The position numbers were made by a program, and so were the translations under genes. The notes under the pieces are model-generated. The model worked only from the letters and a program-made list of their open reading frames with translations. It was not told where the DNA came from and did not search any database. From NCBI GenBank assembly GCA_947475845.1, contig CANJMO010000002.1, forward strand, positions 35,047-99,046: a DNA stretch of 64,000 bases. The letters are read 5' to 3'. Shown piece by piece: positions 7,934-16,553 of the stretch; position 1 is the stretch's first letter, and the number at the start of each line of letters is the position of its first letter. This DNA is from Caulobacteraceae bacterium. GTDB taxonomy: Bacteria > Pseudomonadota > Alphaproteobacteria > Caulobacterales > Caulobacteraceae.

Positions 7934-9877
7934 ATGACAAGGACCCTGCCCGTGCGCTCCATCCTTCTATCCCTGCTCGCCGTCACCGCCCTTGCCGGGG
8001 CCAGTCACGCCGCCTCGCCCCTGGCCCAGCCGACCGCCATGCCGCCGGGGATGCCGGCGCCGAAGGACGTGGCCTTTCCTGGGGTGATCAAGCTGCACGT
8101 CGACGCCACCGACCTTCAGCGGCGCATCTTCCGGGTGCGCGAGACCGTTCCGGTGGAGGGCGGCAAGCGGATCACCCTGCTCTATCCGATGTGGCTGCCG
8201 GGCCATCACTCGCCGACAGCGCCCCTGGCCGACGTGGCGGGGCTGACGGTCAAGGCCGACGGCCAGCGTGTCGAATGGACGCGCGACCCGGTGACGGTGT
8301 CGGCCTTCCACATCACCCCGCCCAAGGGGGCCAAGAGCATCGAGGTGGAGTTCCAGTTCGTTTCGGCCACCGAGCGCGACCAGGGCCGGATCGTGATGAC
8401 GCCGGAGATGCTGAACCTGCAGTGGGATTCGGTGTCGCTCTATCCGGCCGGCTATTTCACCCGCCGGATTCCGGTCGAGGCCAGCGTGACCCTGCCGGCG
8501 GGCTGGAGCTTCGGCACGGCGATGGAGACGGCCTCGCAGGCCGGCGCGACCACCCAGTTCAAGACCACGCCCTACGAGACCCTGGTGGACTCGCCGATGT
8601 TCGCCGGGCGGTTCTTCAAGCGGCTGGACCTCGATCCCGGCGCCGCGGTCCCGGTGCACATGAACGTGGTGGCCGACCGGCCCGAGGCGCTGGAGATCAA
8701 GCCCGACCAGTTGAAGGCGCACCAGGCCTTGGTGCAGCAGGCCTACAAGCTGTTCAACTCGCGCCACTACGACCACTACGACTTCCTGCTGTCGGTCACC
8801 GACCGCATGAGCGGGATCGGGCTGGAGCATCACCGTTCGAGCGAGGACGGGGTCGGCGACGACTATTTCACCGACTGGGACAAGACCGTGCCGTACCGGG
8901 ACCTGCTGCCGCACGAGTTCACCCACAGCTGGAACGGCAAGTTCCGGCGGCCGGCCGACCTGTTCACGCCCAACTACGACGTGCCGATGCGCAATTCGCT
9001 GCTGTGGGTCTACGAGGGCCAGACGCAGTACTGGGGCTATGTGCTGGGCGCGCGCTCGGGGCTGATCAGCAAGGCGCAGGCGCTGGACGCCATCGCCCTG
9101 ACCGCCGCGGTCTACGACAACACCCCGGGGCGGGCGTGGAAGAGCCTGCTGGACACCACCAACGACCCGATCGTCAACCAGCGCCGGCCGGTTCCGTGGC
9201 GCAGCTGGCAGCGCAGCGAGGACTACTATTCGGAGGGCGAGCTGATCTGGCTGGACGCCGACACCCTGATCCGTGAGCGGTCGGGCGGCAAACGCTCCCT
9301 CGACGACTTCGCCAAGGGCTTCTTCGGCGTCGACGACGGCAGCTACGCCGACCTGCCCTATGCGTTCGAGGACGTTGTGAAGGCGCTGAACGCGGTCGAG
9401 CCCTACGACTGGGCCAGTTTCCTGCGCACTCGGCTGGACGGGCATGGGCCGGGGGTGCCGCTGGACGGGGTGGCGCGCGGCGGCTACCGGCTGGTCTACC
9501 GCGATGCGCCGAGCGACTACCAAAAGCAGCTGCTGGCCATGCGCAAGGGCCAGGACTTCACCTTCTCGCTGGGGTTCGCGGTCGGCCGCGAGGACACCCT
9601 CAGCGCCGTGATCTGGGACAGCCCCGCGTTCAAGGCCGGCCTGACGCTCGGGACCAGGCTGATCGCGGTCAACGGCATCGCCTATGACGCCGACCGGCTG
9701 AAGGAGGACGTGACCAAGGCCAAGACGGCGCGGGCGCCGCTGGAACTGCTGGTCAAGAACGGCGACCACTACCGGATGGTCTCGATCCCTTACTACGACG
9801 GCCTGCGCTATCCGCATCTGGAGAAGGTGGGGACCGGCGAGGCGTCGCTAGACGCGATCCTGACCCCGCGACCTTAG
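7934..9877 (+). CDS. M61-family glycyl aminopeptidase with C-terminal PDZ domain
   Basis: 647 aa with a Sec signal peptide (cleavage near S-H-A-A-S). The N-terminal beta domain is followed by the zinc metalloprotease core: the H-E-F-T-H-S-W-N-G-K-F-R-R-P motif supplies the two zinc His and the catalytic Glu. Y-E-G-Q-T-Q-Y-W-G, about 60 residues on, supplies the third ligand region typical of M61. Residues ~545-640 form a PDZ-like domain (F-S-L-G-F-A-V ... S-P-A-F-K-A-G-L ... V-N-G-I). M61 enzymes remove N-terminal Gly/Ala from peptides in the periplasm. It is divergent from the lar operon and stands alone, followed by the phosphate uptake pair. Confidence 0.9.
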   Translation: MTRTLPVRSILLSLLAVTALAGASHAASPLAQPTAMPPGMPAPKDVAFPGVIKLHVDATDLQRRIFRVRETVPVEGGKRITLLYPMWLPGHHSPTAPLADVAGLTVKADGQRVEWTRDPVTVSAFHITPPKGAKSIEVEFQFVSATERDQGRIVMTPEMLNLQWDSVSLYPAGYFTRRIPVEASVTLPAGWSFGTAMETASQAGATTQFKTTPYETLVDSPMFAGRFFKRLDLDPGAAVPVHMNVVADRPEALEIKPDQLKAHQALVQQAYKLFNSRHYDHYDFLLSVTDRMSGIGLEHHRSSEDGVGDDYFTDWDKTVPYRDLLPHEFTHSWNGKFRRPADLFTPNYDVPMRNSLLWVYEGQTQYWGYVLGARSGLISKAQALDAIALTAAVYDNTPGRAWKSLLDTTNDPIVNQRRPVPWRSWQRSEDYYSEGELIWLDADTLIRERSGGKRSLDDFAKGFFGVDDGSYADLPYAFEDVVKALNAVEPYDWASFLRTRLDGHGPGVPLDGVARGGYRLVYRDAPSDYQKQLLAMRKGQDFTFSLGFAVGREDTLSAVIWDSPAFKAGLTLGTRLIAVNGIAYDADRLKEDVTKAKTARAPLELLVKNGDHYRMVSIPYYDGLRYPHLEKVGTGEASLDAILTPRP

Positions 9878-9944
9878 GGTCCCTCGCGGTACCGTCCGTA
9901 ATCGGACATTATCGGGGGTGATTCACCACAAGGCCGCTCCCTCG

Positions 9945-10586
9945 ATGCTCAAATGGTTCCAGGCGCTCCTTCCCAAGGAGGAGAAGTTCTTCGACCTGTT
10001 CGAAGCCCATGCGGCGGTGCTGTGCTCGGGGGCGCGCGAGCTGCGCCTGCTGCTGGACGGCGGCGAAGGCGTACCGGCCCACGCCGCCGAGGTGGCCCGG
10101 CTGGAGAACGAGGCCGACGCCATCGCCCGCCATGTGCAATCGGCGGTGCGGCGCACCTGCATCACCCCGTTCGACCGGATCGACATCAGCGATCTGATCA
10201 ACCTGATGGATGACGCCATCGACCAGATGCACAAGACGGCCAAGGCGATCATGCTGTTCGAGCAGCGCAGCTTCACCCCCGACATGGTGACCCTGGGCAA
10301 GCTGGTGGTGCGCACCGCCGACCTGACCGCCGAAGCCGTGCCGTTGCTCCGTTCGCTGAGCGTCAACGCCGCCCGCATCACCACCATCGCCGAACAGGTG
10401 GCGCAGCTGGAGGAACAGTCGGACCGGCTCTACGACAAGGGCGTCGCGGCGCTCTACAAGGGCGGACAGGCCGACCCAATGGCGTTCATCGTCGGCGTCG
10501 AGATCTACGATCACCTGGAGAAGGTGGTCGATCGGTTCGAGGACGTGGCCAACCGGATCAGCGGCGTGCTGATCGAAAACATGTAG
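9945..10586 (+). CDS. DUF47 / PhoU-like regulator of Pit phosphate transport
   Basis: 213 aa from the ATG at 9945, chosen because the family begins M-L-x-W-F-Q-A-L-x-P-K-E-x-x-F-F. An upstream GTG (9918) is less likely. All-helical protein of the DUF47 (YkaA/PhoU-like) family, with repeated E/D-rich helices and the D-x-x-D-L-I-N-L-M-D-D-A-I-D segment that binds metal clusters in PhoU. It directly precedes the Pit transporter: its TAG is followed at once by the transporter ATG. DUF47 proteins act as accessory or regulatory partners of Pit-type phosphate permeases, probably at the inner membrane. Confidence 0.9.
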   Translation: MLKWFQALLPKEEKFFDLFEAHAAVLCSGARELRLLLDGGEGVPAHAAEVARLENEADAIARHVQSAVRRTCITPFDRIDISDLINLMDDAIDQMHKTAKAIMLFEQRSFTPDMVTLGKLVVRTADLTAEAVPLLRSLSVNAARITTIAEQVAQLEEQSDRLYDKGVAALYKGGQADPMAFIVGVEIYDHLEKVVDRFEDVANRISGVLIENM

Positions 10587-11603
10587 ATGAGCCTGGACTC
10601 CTCCACCCTACTGCTGTTCGCGCTGGTCGCCGTCGCTCTGCTGTTCGACTTCCTGAACGGCCTGCACGACGCGGCCAATTCGATCGCCACCATCGTTTCC
10701 ACGCGGGTGCTGTCGCCGCAATACGCGGTGCTGTGGGCGGCCTTTTTCAACTTCATCGCCTTCACCGTGTTCGGCCTGCATGTGGCGCAGACGGTGGGCA
10801 AGGGCATCATTCAGCCGGGCATCGTCTCGGACGCGGTGATCTTCGGCGCGCTCGGCGGGGCGATCACCTGGAACGTCGCCACCTGGATGCTGGGCATCCC
10901 GTCTTCCAGTTCGCACGCCCTGATCGGCGGGCTGGTGGGAGCGGGAATCGCCAAGGGCGGGCTGCAGCCGGTGGTGTGGTCGGGCGTGATCAAGACCGCG
11001 CTGGGCATCGTGGTGTCGCCGGCGGTGGGTTTCGCCCTGGCCCTGCTGATGGTGCTGCTGGTGTCGTGGCTGTTCGTGCGCAGCCGCCCGGCGATGGCCG
11101 ATCAGACCTTCCGCAAGCTGCAGTTCGTCTCCGCCTCGCTCTATTCCCTGGGCCACGGCGGCAACGACGCGCAGAAAACCATGGGGGTGATCGCGGTCCT
11201 GCTCTACGCCCACGGCAAGCTCAATGGGGAGTTCCATGTCCCCCTATGGGTGGTGCTGAGCTGCCAGAGCGCGATGGCGCTGGGTACATTGTTCGGCGGC
11301 TGGCGGATCGTCCACACCATGGGATCGCGGATTACCCGCCTGTCGCCGCAGCAGGGGTTCTGCGCCGAGACCGGCGGGGCCCTGACCCTGTTCCTGGCGA
11401 CCAATCTTGGTGTGCCGGTCTCCACCACCCACACCATCACCGGAGCGATCATCGGCGTCGGGGCGGCGCGGCGGGTGTCGGCGGTGCGCTGGAACGTCGC
11501 CACCAGCATCGTCTGGGCCTGGGTCATCACCATGCCCATCGCCGCCGTGATGGGAGCCCTGTTCTACTTCCTGGCGCGCGGCGCCCATCTGATGCTGAGC
11601 TGA
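10587..11603 (+). CDS. PiT-family low-affinity inorganic phosphate transporter
   Basis: 338-aa inner-membrane protein with about ten hydrophobic segments. It has the duplicated PiT signature: F-D-F-L-N-G-L-H-D-A-A-N-S near the N-terminus and L-G-H-G-G-N-D-A-Q-K in the second half. Paired S-S-S-H-A-L-I-G-G and S-T-T-H-T-I-T-G-A motifs line the transport path. It moves metal-phosphate complexes with protons (or sodium in some relatives). The ATG abuts the stop of the DUF47 gene with no spacer, so the pair is translationally coupled. The NUDIX gene follows after 8 bp. The length is typical of the short bacterial PiT branch rather than ~500-aa PitA. Confidence 0.93.
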   Translation: MSLDSSTLLLFALVAVALLFDFLNGLHDAANSIATIVSTRVLSPQYAVLWAAFFNFIAFTVFGLHVAQTVGKGIIQPGIVSDAVIFGALGGAITWNVATWMLGIPSSSSHALIGGLVGAGIAKGGLQPVVWSGVIKTALGIVVSPAVGFALALLMVLLVSWLFVRSRPAMADQTFRKLQFVSASLYSLGHGGNDAQKTMGVIAVLLYAHGKLNGEFHVPLWVVLSCQSAMALGTLFGGWRIVHTMGSRITRLSPQQGFCAETGGALTLFLATNLGVPVSTTHTITGAIIGVGAARRVSAVRWNVATSIVWAWVITMPIAAVMGALFYFLARGAHLMLS

Positions 11604-11611
11604 AGCGCGCG

Positions 11612-12046
11612 ATGCCTGACAAACACAAAGATCTAGGCGAGGAGCAGTTCGCCGCCCTGCCCTGGCGCCGCCGGCCCGGGGGCCGCATCGAGGTGCTGGT
11701 GATCACCTCGCGCGAGACCCGTCGCTGGGTCCTGCCCAAGGGCTGGCCGATGAAGGACCGCACGCCGTCCGAGGCCGCCGCCCAGGAAGCCTACGAAGAA
11801 GCCGGGGTGCTGGGCGAAGCCGAAGCCGAACCGATCGGAGACTACGGCTACGGCAAGCGCCTGCCGGGCGGCGTGGTGCAGGACGTGCGGGTCTCGGTGT
11901 TCGCCATGGAGGTGTTCGTCGAGCAGATGGCCTGGCCGGAAAAGCACCAGCGCGAAAAGCTGTGGACCACCCAGGAGGAGGCCGCCGATCTGGTCGACGA
12001 GCCGGAGCTGCAGGACCTGATCCGGGTTTTCAATCCAAGGGCCTAG
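11612..12046 (+). CDS. NUDIX hydrolase (diphosphoinositol-polyphosphate phosphohydrolase-like)
   Basis: 144 aa from the ATG at 11612. The NUDIX box is present as G-W-P-M-K-D-R-T-P-S-E-A-A-A-Q-E-A-Y-E-E-A-G-V. The usual R of R-E-x-x-E-E is Q, but the metal-binding Glu residues are kept. The preceding R-R-W-V-L-P-K-G is characteristic of the small alphaproteobacterial family related to MutT/DIPP. It should hydrolyse a nucleoside or phospho-compound diphosphate linkage in the cytoplasm; the physiological substrate is unknown. It begins 8 bp after the phosphate transporter and probably shares its transcript, which would fit a phosphate or polyphosphate-related role (inference). Confidence 0.85.
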   Translation: MPDKHKDLGEEQFAALPWRRRPGGRIEVLVITSRETRRWVLPKGWPMKDRTPSEAAAQEAYEEAGVLGEAEAEPIGDYGYGKRLPGGVVQDVRVSVFAMEVFVEQMAWPEKHQREKLWTTQEEAADLVDEPELQDLIRVFNPRA

Positions 12047-12121
12047 GGTGCGGGTTACGCCTCGCTTGCGCCATCAGCTTGTAGGATGTGGGATGCGAGA
12101 GTGAACCGAGAGCGCTTTTCC

Positions 12122-12553
12122 ATGTCCAAGACCGGCCCGATCCTGACCACCATCGCCCTGCTGGCCTGCGGCCCGGCCCTGGCCCAGACCGTGCCTACCG
12201 ACCTCGGCCAGGCGGCCAAGGCCTATGACCAGGCCCAGCTGACCGCCAACGGCGCGGCGCTGGGGCGGCTGCTGGCCGACGACTACGTCCTCATCAACAG
12301 CAACGGCGGCAGCGAGACCAAGGCCCAGTTCATCGCCGAGCTGACCGATCCGGACTACCGGCTGGGCCCGTTCAGCGTCGAGCAGTCGATCACCCGGGTG
12401 TGGGGCGACGGCGCCATCCTCGGCGGGGTCACCACCCTGCGCGGGACCGACCATGGGACGGCGTTTTCGGTGAAGGTGCATTTCGCCGACGTCTGGGCCA
12501 AGCGCGGCGAGAAGTGGCAGGTTATCTTCACCCAGGTGACCAAGGCGCCATAG
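12122..12553 (+). CDS. exported SnoaL/NTF2-like (DUF4440) protein
   Basis: 143 aa. The ATG at 12122 gives a clean signal peptide (M-S-K-T ... A-L-A-Q); the in-frame start 12 codons upstream does not. The mature part has the NTF2-like cone-fold pattern of DUF4440: an N-terminal helix with Y-D-Q-A-Q-L-T-A-N-G-A-A-L, then L-L-A-D-D-Y-V-L-I-N-S-N-G, and a C-terminal sheet ending W-Q-V-I-F-T-Q-V-T. Such proteins bind or isomerise small molecules, but many have no known substrate. The next gene starts 2 bp after its stop. Confidence 0.75.
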   Translation: MSKTGPILTTIALLACGPALAQTVPTDLGQAAKAYDQAQLTANGAALGRLLADDYVLINSNGGSETKAQFIAELTDPDYRLGPFSVEQSITRVWGDGAILGGVTTLRGTDHGTAFSVKVHFADVWAKRGEKWQVIFTQVTKAP

Positions 12554-12555
12554 GG

Positions 12556-13029
12556 ATGAGCGAGATTCGGATTCCGGCCTAAGGCGGCTGCCGTTGCGGC
12601 AAGGTGCGCATGCGCGTGACGGCGCCGCCGCTGCTGACCATGGCCTGCCATTGCACCGGCTGCCAGCGCATGAGCGCCAGCGCCTACTCGCTGAGCATGG
12701 CGATCCCGGCGGCCGCCTTCAAGGTGATCCAGGGCGACACCGTGATCGGCGGACTGCACGGCGAGGCGCAGCACAACTTCTGCGCCTGGTGCATGAGCTG
12801 GATGTTCACCCGCCTGCCCGGCATGCCGTTCGTGAACGTGCGGCCGACGCTGATGGACGATCCGTCTGGCTTCGAGCCGTTCATCGAGACCTATCGGGCC
12901 GAGGCGCTGGCCTGGGCGGCGACGACGGCCGTGCATAGCTTCGACAGGTTCCCGCCGATGGACGCCTGCATGGGTCTGATCGCGGATTACGCCAAGGGGC
13001 AGGGACGCGAACCCTCGCCGTTCGGCTAG
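12556..13029 (+). pseudogene. GFA / CENP-V-family zinc protein, interrupted by an in-frame TAA
   Basis: From the ATG at 12556 the frame reads M-S-E-I-R-I-P-A, then TAA at 12580-12582. It continues as G-G-C-R-C-G-K-V and the rest of a glutathione-dependent formaldehyde-activating (GFA/CENP-V) domain. Later zinc ligands are C-H-C-T-G-C and C-A-W-C. The G-G-C-x-C-G segment directly after the stop is a structural zinc site, so a product restarted at the GTG at 12604 would lack two cysteines. The rest of the frame is intact for 149 codons, which points to a single recent nonsense change or a sequencing error. The ATG lies 2 bp after the upstream stop, so it was cotranscribed. Confidence 0.75.
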
Positions 13030-13038
13030 GCCTGGGCG

Positions 13039-14148
13039 TCAGGCGGCGCCGGTGTCGCTGAACAGGTCCTGCAGCATGTGATGGGCCCGGTGCGCCTTGG
13101 TGTGCAGGTATCCGTTGTTCTGCACGGTGACCGCGCCGAACAGGGGCTGACGGCCGACCACCTCGATCCCGGCGCGGGTCAGGGCGCCGATCTTCTCGGG
13201 GTTGTTGGTCAAAAGCGTGATCCGGCGGTAGCCGAGGGTGTGCAGGATCGAGGCGGCGTATTCGTAGCGCCGCTCGTCGGCCGAGAAGCCCAGCACCGCG
13301 TCGGCGTCGATGGTGTCGAAGCCGTCGTCCTGCAGGGCGTAGGCGCGCATCTTGTTGCCGATGCCGATGCCCCGGCCTTCCTGATCGAGATAGAGCAGGA
13401 CGCCGCCGCCCTCTTCCGACAGGCGGGCCATGGCGTTCTTCAGCTGATCGCCGCAGTCGCAGCGCAGGGAGCCGAACAGGTCGCCGGTCAGGCAGGCGGA
13501 GTGGGGGCGCACCAGGACCGGCTTGGCCGGGTCCGGATCGCCGACGACGATGGCCACCTGGTCGCGCGGAGCCGGGCCGCCGCGGAACACCATGAACCGG
13601 CCCTTGATGCCGCTGGCGAGCGGCACGTCGGCCTGGGACACGATCTCCAGGTCGTAGGGGGCGTTGGGCTCGCCCGCCACACCGTCGATACGGTAGCGCT
13701 GCAGGCGCGCCGGCAGGTCGGCGTCCAGCGGCAGGGGCGCGGCCAGGACGGCCGGGAGCAACAGGGCGGTCTTGCACAGATCGATGGCGCCCAGGGCGCC
13801 GGCCGAGGCCTCGCTCCAGGTCTTGGGCGCCTTGAGGCGCGGATCGTAGGCCAGGTGCTTGGCGGTTTGCAGATCGAGGCCCGCCAGGGGCAGGGCCACT
13901 TCATAGTCCACCGCCAGGCCCATCATGCGAGCGCGCTGCGGGGTCAGGGCGAGCACGCCGTTGTCCAGGCCGGCGAACACCGCGAACAGGGAGGGCGAGG
14001 CGCCGTCAAGGGCCGCGGTCAGCGTCAGGCGGCCCGCCGCCTCGATCAGCAAAGGACGGCCGGCGCGCAGCTCTGCGGCGGCTCGATCGCGGGCCAGGTG
14101 AGCGTCATCGCTCAGCACCTTGCCCAGACGGGTCGAAAAATCGCTCAA
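13039..14148 (-). CDS. ribA: GTP cyclohydrolase II with degenerate DHBP-synthase-like N-terminal domain
   Basis: 369 aa. Residues ~195-365 are a complete GTP cyclohydrolase II: the zinc cysteines are in C-L-T-G-D-L-F-G-S-L-R-C-D-C, followed by Y-L-D-Q-E-G-R-G-I-G and L-L-T-N-N-P-x-K. It converts GTP to the diaminopyrimidine ribosyl phosphate that begins riboflavin synthesis. The first ~190 residues sit where RibB (DHBP synthase) would be in RibBA, but the acidic R-E-x-E-G-D active-site motif is absent, so this part is probably not catalytic. It is divergent from the RibD-like gene (161 bp). No FMN-riboswitch consensus is visible upstream. Either the housekeeping RibA or a paralogue serving the neighbouring pterin-like cluster; the sequence alone does not decide. 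Confidence 0.88.
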   Translation of the reverse strand: MSDFSTRLGKVLSDDAHLARDRAAAELRAGRPLLIEAAGRLTLTAALDGASPSLFAVFAGLDNGVLALTPQRARMMGLAVDYEVALPLAGLDLQTAKHLAYDPRLKAPKTWSEASAGALGAIDLCKTALLLPAVLAAPLPLDADLPARLQRYRIDGVAGEPNAPYDLEIVSQADVPLASGIKGRFMVFRGGPAPRDQVAIVVGDPDPAKPVLVRPHSACLTGDLFGSLRCDCGDQLKNAMARLSEEGGGVLLYLDQEGRGIGIGNKMRAYALQDDGFDTIDADAVLGFSADERRYEYAASILHTLGYRRITLLTNNPEKIGALTRAGIEVVGRQPLFGAVTVQNNGYLHTKAHRAHHMLQDLFSDTGAA

Positions 14149-14309
14149 AGATCCCTCCGAGTGGACCGAACTTAAAACTGCACCGCGGGTTCGGATAGAT
14201 GGCCTGACCCCTGAACCACGCGGGCCTGACCTTTCAATGAACGCAGCCTGCTGTATCTAATAATGCAGTGCGGTACAAACCGGATGCAGGCCAAGGCCGC
14301 CAAGGGGAT

Positions 14310-15095
14310 ATGTTGCTTAGCCAACGCGAAAACCAGGGCAATTCCGTGTCTGCTTTGAACAAAGTTTGGCCGCAGCTGGTCGATCTCGCGGCAGGCCGGG
14401 CGAGCGGCGAGGCGCCGTCCTCCGAGCACTGTCCGCTGTGGAGCTTGTACGCGCCCATCGCCCAAGGCAGCGCCGGCCCCGCCTTCGTCGTCGGCCAGCT
14501 TGGCCAGTCGCTGGACGGGCGAGTCGCCACCGCCACCGGCAAGTCACGCTACATCAACGGCCCCGAGGCGATCCGCCACCTGCACCGCCTGCGCGCCCTG
14601 GTGGACGCGGTGGTGGTGGGGATCGGCACGGTGATCGCCGACGATCCGCAGCTGAACGTGCGCGAGGTCGAGGGCCCCTGCCCCGCCCGCGTGGTGATCG
14701 ACCCCAATTTCCGCCTGCCCGACTGCGCGCGGATGGTCGGCGACGGGGCGTCCGCGATGTTCGCGATTCAAAGCGAGGCGCGCGGGCGGCCGGAGGGGGT
14801 GACCCCCATCGTCGTCCCGACGACCGGCGGCTCGATCGCTCCGGCCGATATCGTCGCGTCCCTGGCCGAGCGCGGTTTCAAACGCATCCTGATCGAGGGC
14901 GGGGCGACCACGGTTTCGGCGTTCCTGGCGGCGGGGGCGCTGAACCGGCTGCACCTGTCGATCGCGCCGGTGGTGATCGGGTCGGGGCCGGTGGGCATCA
15001 ACCTGCCGCCCATCGACGAGCTGGACTGCGCCTTGAGGCCGGCAGCCGCGACCTATCATCTGGGCGAGGACGTGGTGTTCGATCTGGCGTTTTAG
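14310..15095 (+). CDS. RibD C-terminal (reductase-domain) family protein
   Basis: 261 aa from the ATG at 14310, which has AAGGGGAT just upstream; a GTG at 14268 is possible. The core is the RibD/dihydrofolate-reductase-like NADPH domain. F-V-V-G-Q-L-G-Q-S-L-D-G-R-V-A-T-A opens the fold, followed by V-V-V-G-I-G-T-V-I-A-D-D-P-x-L-N-V-R and the R-I-L-I-E-G-G-A-T-T-V loop. There is no deaminase domain. An extra ~70-residue N-terminal extension has no match I recognise. It should reduce a ribosylaminopyrimidine or related pyrimidine/pterin. It is divergent from ribA and converges on the glycosyltransferase (8 bp apart), so the locus pairs two riboflavin-type enzymes outside a rib operon. Confidence 0.82.
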   Translation: MLLSQRENQGNSVSALNKVWPQLVDLAAGRASGEAPSSEHCPLWSLYAPIAQGSAGPAFVVGQLGQSLDGRVATATGKSRYINGPEAIRHLHRLRALVDAVVVGIGTVIADDPQLNVREVEGPCPARVVIDPNFRLPDCARMVGDGASAMFAIQSEARGRPEGVTPIVVPTTGGSIAPADIVASLAERGFKRILIEGGATTVSAFLAAGALNRLHLSIAPVVIGSGPVGINLPPIDELDCALRPAAATYHLGEDVVFDLAF

Positions 15096-15103
15096 CGCGG
15101 GCG

Positions 15104-16156
15104 TTAGAGGCGCTCGAGGGCGGCGGAGATGGTCGACGCCGTGACGTCCCAGCCGGTGAGCGCTTCGCCGGCGCGGCGGGCGCCTTCGGCTAGCGACAGG
15201 CGCAAGTCTGGATCGGCGAGCACCGAGCGCAGGGCCAACGCGAACGCATCCGGATCGCCCGGTTCGACCAGCAGACCCGCCTCCTGCGGTACGGCCTCGG
15301 GGATGGCCCCGCCGGTGGTGGCGACGATGGGCAGGCCGAAGGCGAGGGCCTCGGAGAAGACCATGCCAAAGCCTTCGTAGACGCTGGCCAGGGCGAACAG
15401 GTCGGCGTCGGCGTAGAGCCTGGCCGCTTCCGCCTGGGTGACCTCGCCGACCAGGGCGATGCGGTCGGTCAGGCCGAGGTCCGCGATCAGCGCGCCAAGC
15501 GCCTCGGCGGTCTCGGGGTCGCGGTCGATGTTGCCGGCGATGACGCAGGTCCAGTCGAGGTCGGCGACCCGGGCCAGGGCCTGGACCAGGACATCGTGCG
15601 CCTTGCGCGGCGTGACCGATCCCAAGGCGAAGATACGCGGCGGGCCGGGACGGCGCGGCTCGGGCGGCGCCTGAGGCGCGACCTCGATCCCAGGCGGGGC
15701 GACCGTGATCGTCTCTCCGGACACGCCGAAGGCGGCCTCGACGATGGCGGCGGTGGTCTGGCTGGTGACGATCACCGCGCGGACTGATGCCAGGGCCTCG
15801 CGCTCGGAGGCGGCGAACTCGGCGGCGATGTTGGGCGACAGGCCCGTTTCCAACGCCAGGGGATGGTGGACCAGGGCGACCAGCTTCAGCCGCTGGGCGT
15901 GCTGGCGGGCGAGGCCGGACAGAACGCCGAACGCCAGGCCGTCGATCAGGATCAGCGAGCCGTCGGGCACGGCGGCGAGGCTGTCCTCGACCTCGTCGCG
16001 GCAGGCCTCAGAGGGGAACGGGAAACTGCCCGGCCAGGCCAGCAGCTCCACGCGCCAGCCGTCCTCGCGCAGGGCCTCCATGATGTGGCGGTCGTACAGG
16101 GTGCCGCCGGTGCGGGTCTCGATGTCTCCGGGAACGGCGAAATAGAGCCTAGGCAA
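15104..16156 (-). CDS. GT4-family glycosyltransferase (GT-B fold)
   Basis: About 350 aa. I prefer the TTG at 16156 as start because GAGG lies 6 bp before it and it overlaps the upstream gene by only 8 bp. A GTG at 16195 would add 13 residues with a poor ribosome site. The protein has an N-terminal Rossmann half with G-G-T-L-Y-D. The C-terminal GT4 donor domain shows F-A-L-G-S-V-T-P-R-K, the Y-E-G-F-G-M-V-F-S-E-A-L-A-F-G-L-P acceptor/donor E-x7-E motif and T-T-G-G-A-I-P-E. It is a retaining glycosyltransferase using a nucleotide sugar, likely cytoplasmic. Because it is the last gene after a dehydrogenase and a PTPS homologue, I infer that it glycosylates the product of that short pathway. Acceptor unknown. 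Confidence 0.85.
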   Translation of the reverse strand: MPRLYFAVPGDIETRTGGTLYDRHIMEALREDGWRVELLAWPGSFPFPSEACRDEVEDSLAAVPDGSLILIDGLAFGVLSGLARQHAQRLKLVALVHHPLALETGLSPNIAAEFAASEREALASVRAVIVTSQTTAAIVEAAFGVSGETITVAPPGIEVAPQAPPEPRRPGPPRIFALGSVTPRKAHDVLVQALARVADLDWTCVIAGNIDRDPETAEALGALIADLGLTDRIALVGEVTQAEAARLYADADLFALASVYEGFGMVFSEALAFGLPIVATTGGAIPEAVPQEAGLLVEPGDPDAFALALRSVLADPDLRLSLAEGARRAGEALTGWDVTASTISAALERL

Positions 16157-16553
16157 GGGGGCCCTCGTACCAGGCGCGGGCGACGTGGCTTTCACCCAGG
16201 GTGACGCGCAGCTTGGTCAGGCCGGGGGCATGGGGGCCGAGCTCGCCGGCTTTGATGGCCTTGGCCATCTCGTCGAAGATGTGCCGCGACAGGAATTCGG
16301 TGGTCGTCGCGCCCTTGCCCTTGAACGGGGCGTGGGCGTCGAGGTTGGCGTAGTTGATCGGCTTGAGGATGGCCTTGAGGGTGTCGGTGGCGCGGCCGAT
16401 GTCGACCACGATGTTGTCGGGGTCGAGCGCGTCGCGGAAGAAGGCGACGTCGACGACGAAGGTGGCGCCATGCAGGCCCTGGGCGGGGCCGAACACGTCG
16501 CCCGGCAGGCTGTGGGCAATCATAATGTGGTCGCGGACTTCGACGGCGAACAT
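16149..16553 (-). CDS. divergent 6-pyruvoyl-tetrahydropterin synthase (PTPS)-like protein
   Basis: 134 aa of the PTPS/QueD (T-fold) family: F-A-V-E-V-R-D-H-I-M-I-A-H-S opens the fold, V-V-D-I-G-R-A-T-D gives the central region and V-T-L-G-E-S-H-V-A gives the C-terminal Glu region. The zinc motif is unusual: A-H-S keeps the first His, but the canonical H-G-H is H-G-A, so one ligand appears lost. It is clearly different from the queD in this window (42307-42678). It abuts the upstream dehydrogenase (TGAATG) and overlaps the downstream glycosyltransferase, so the three form one operon. A role in modified pterin synthesis is inference; the altered metal site suggests a different substrate or reaction. 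Confidence 0.8.
   Translation of the reverse strand: MFAVEVRDHIMIAHSLPGDVFGPAQGLHGATFVVDVAFFRDALDPDNIVVDIGRATDTLKAILKPINYANLDAHAPFKGKGATTTEFLSRHIFDEMAKAIKAGELGPHAPGLTKLRVTLGESHVARAWYEGPLA

Noticed and set aside
14149..14309. FMN riboswitch between the divergent ribA-like and RibD-like genes
   Set aside because: I found none of the conserved RFN-element blocks; only an ordinary divergent promoter region.
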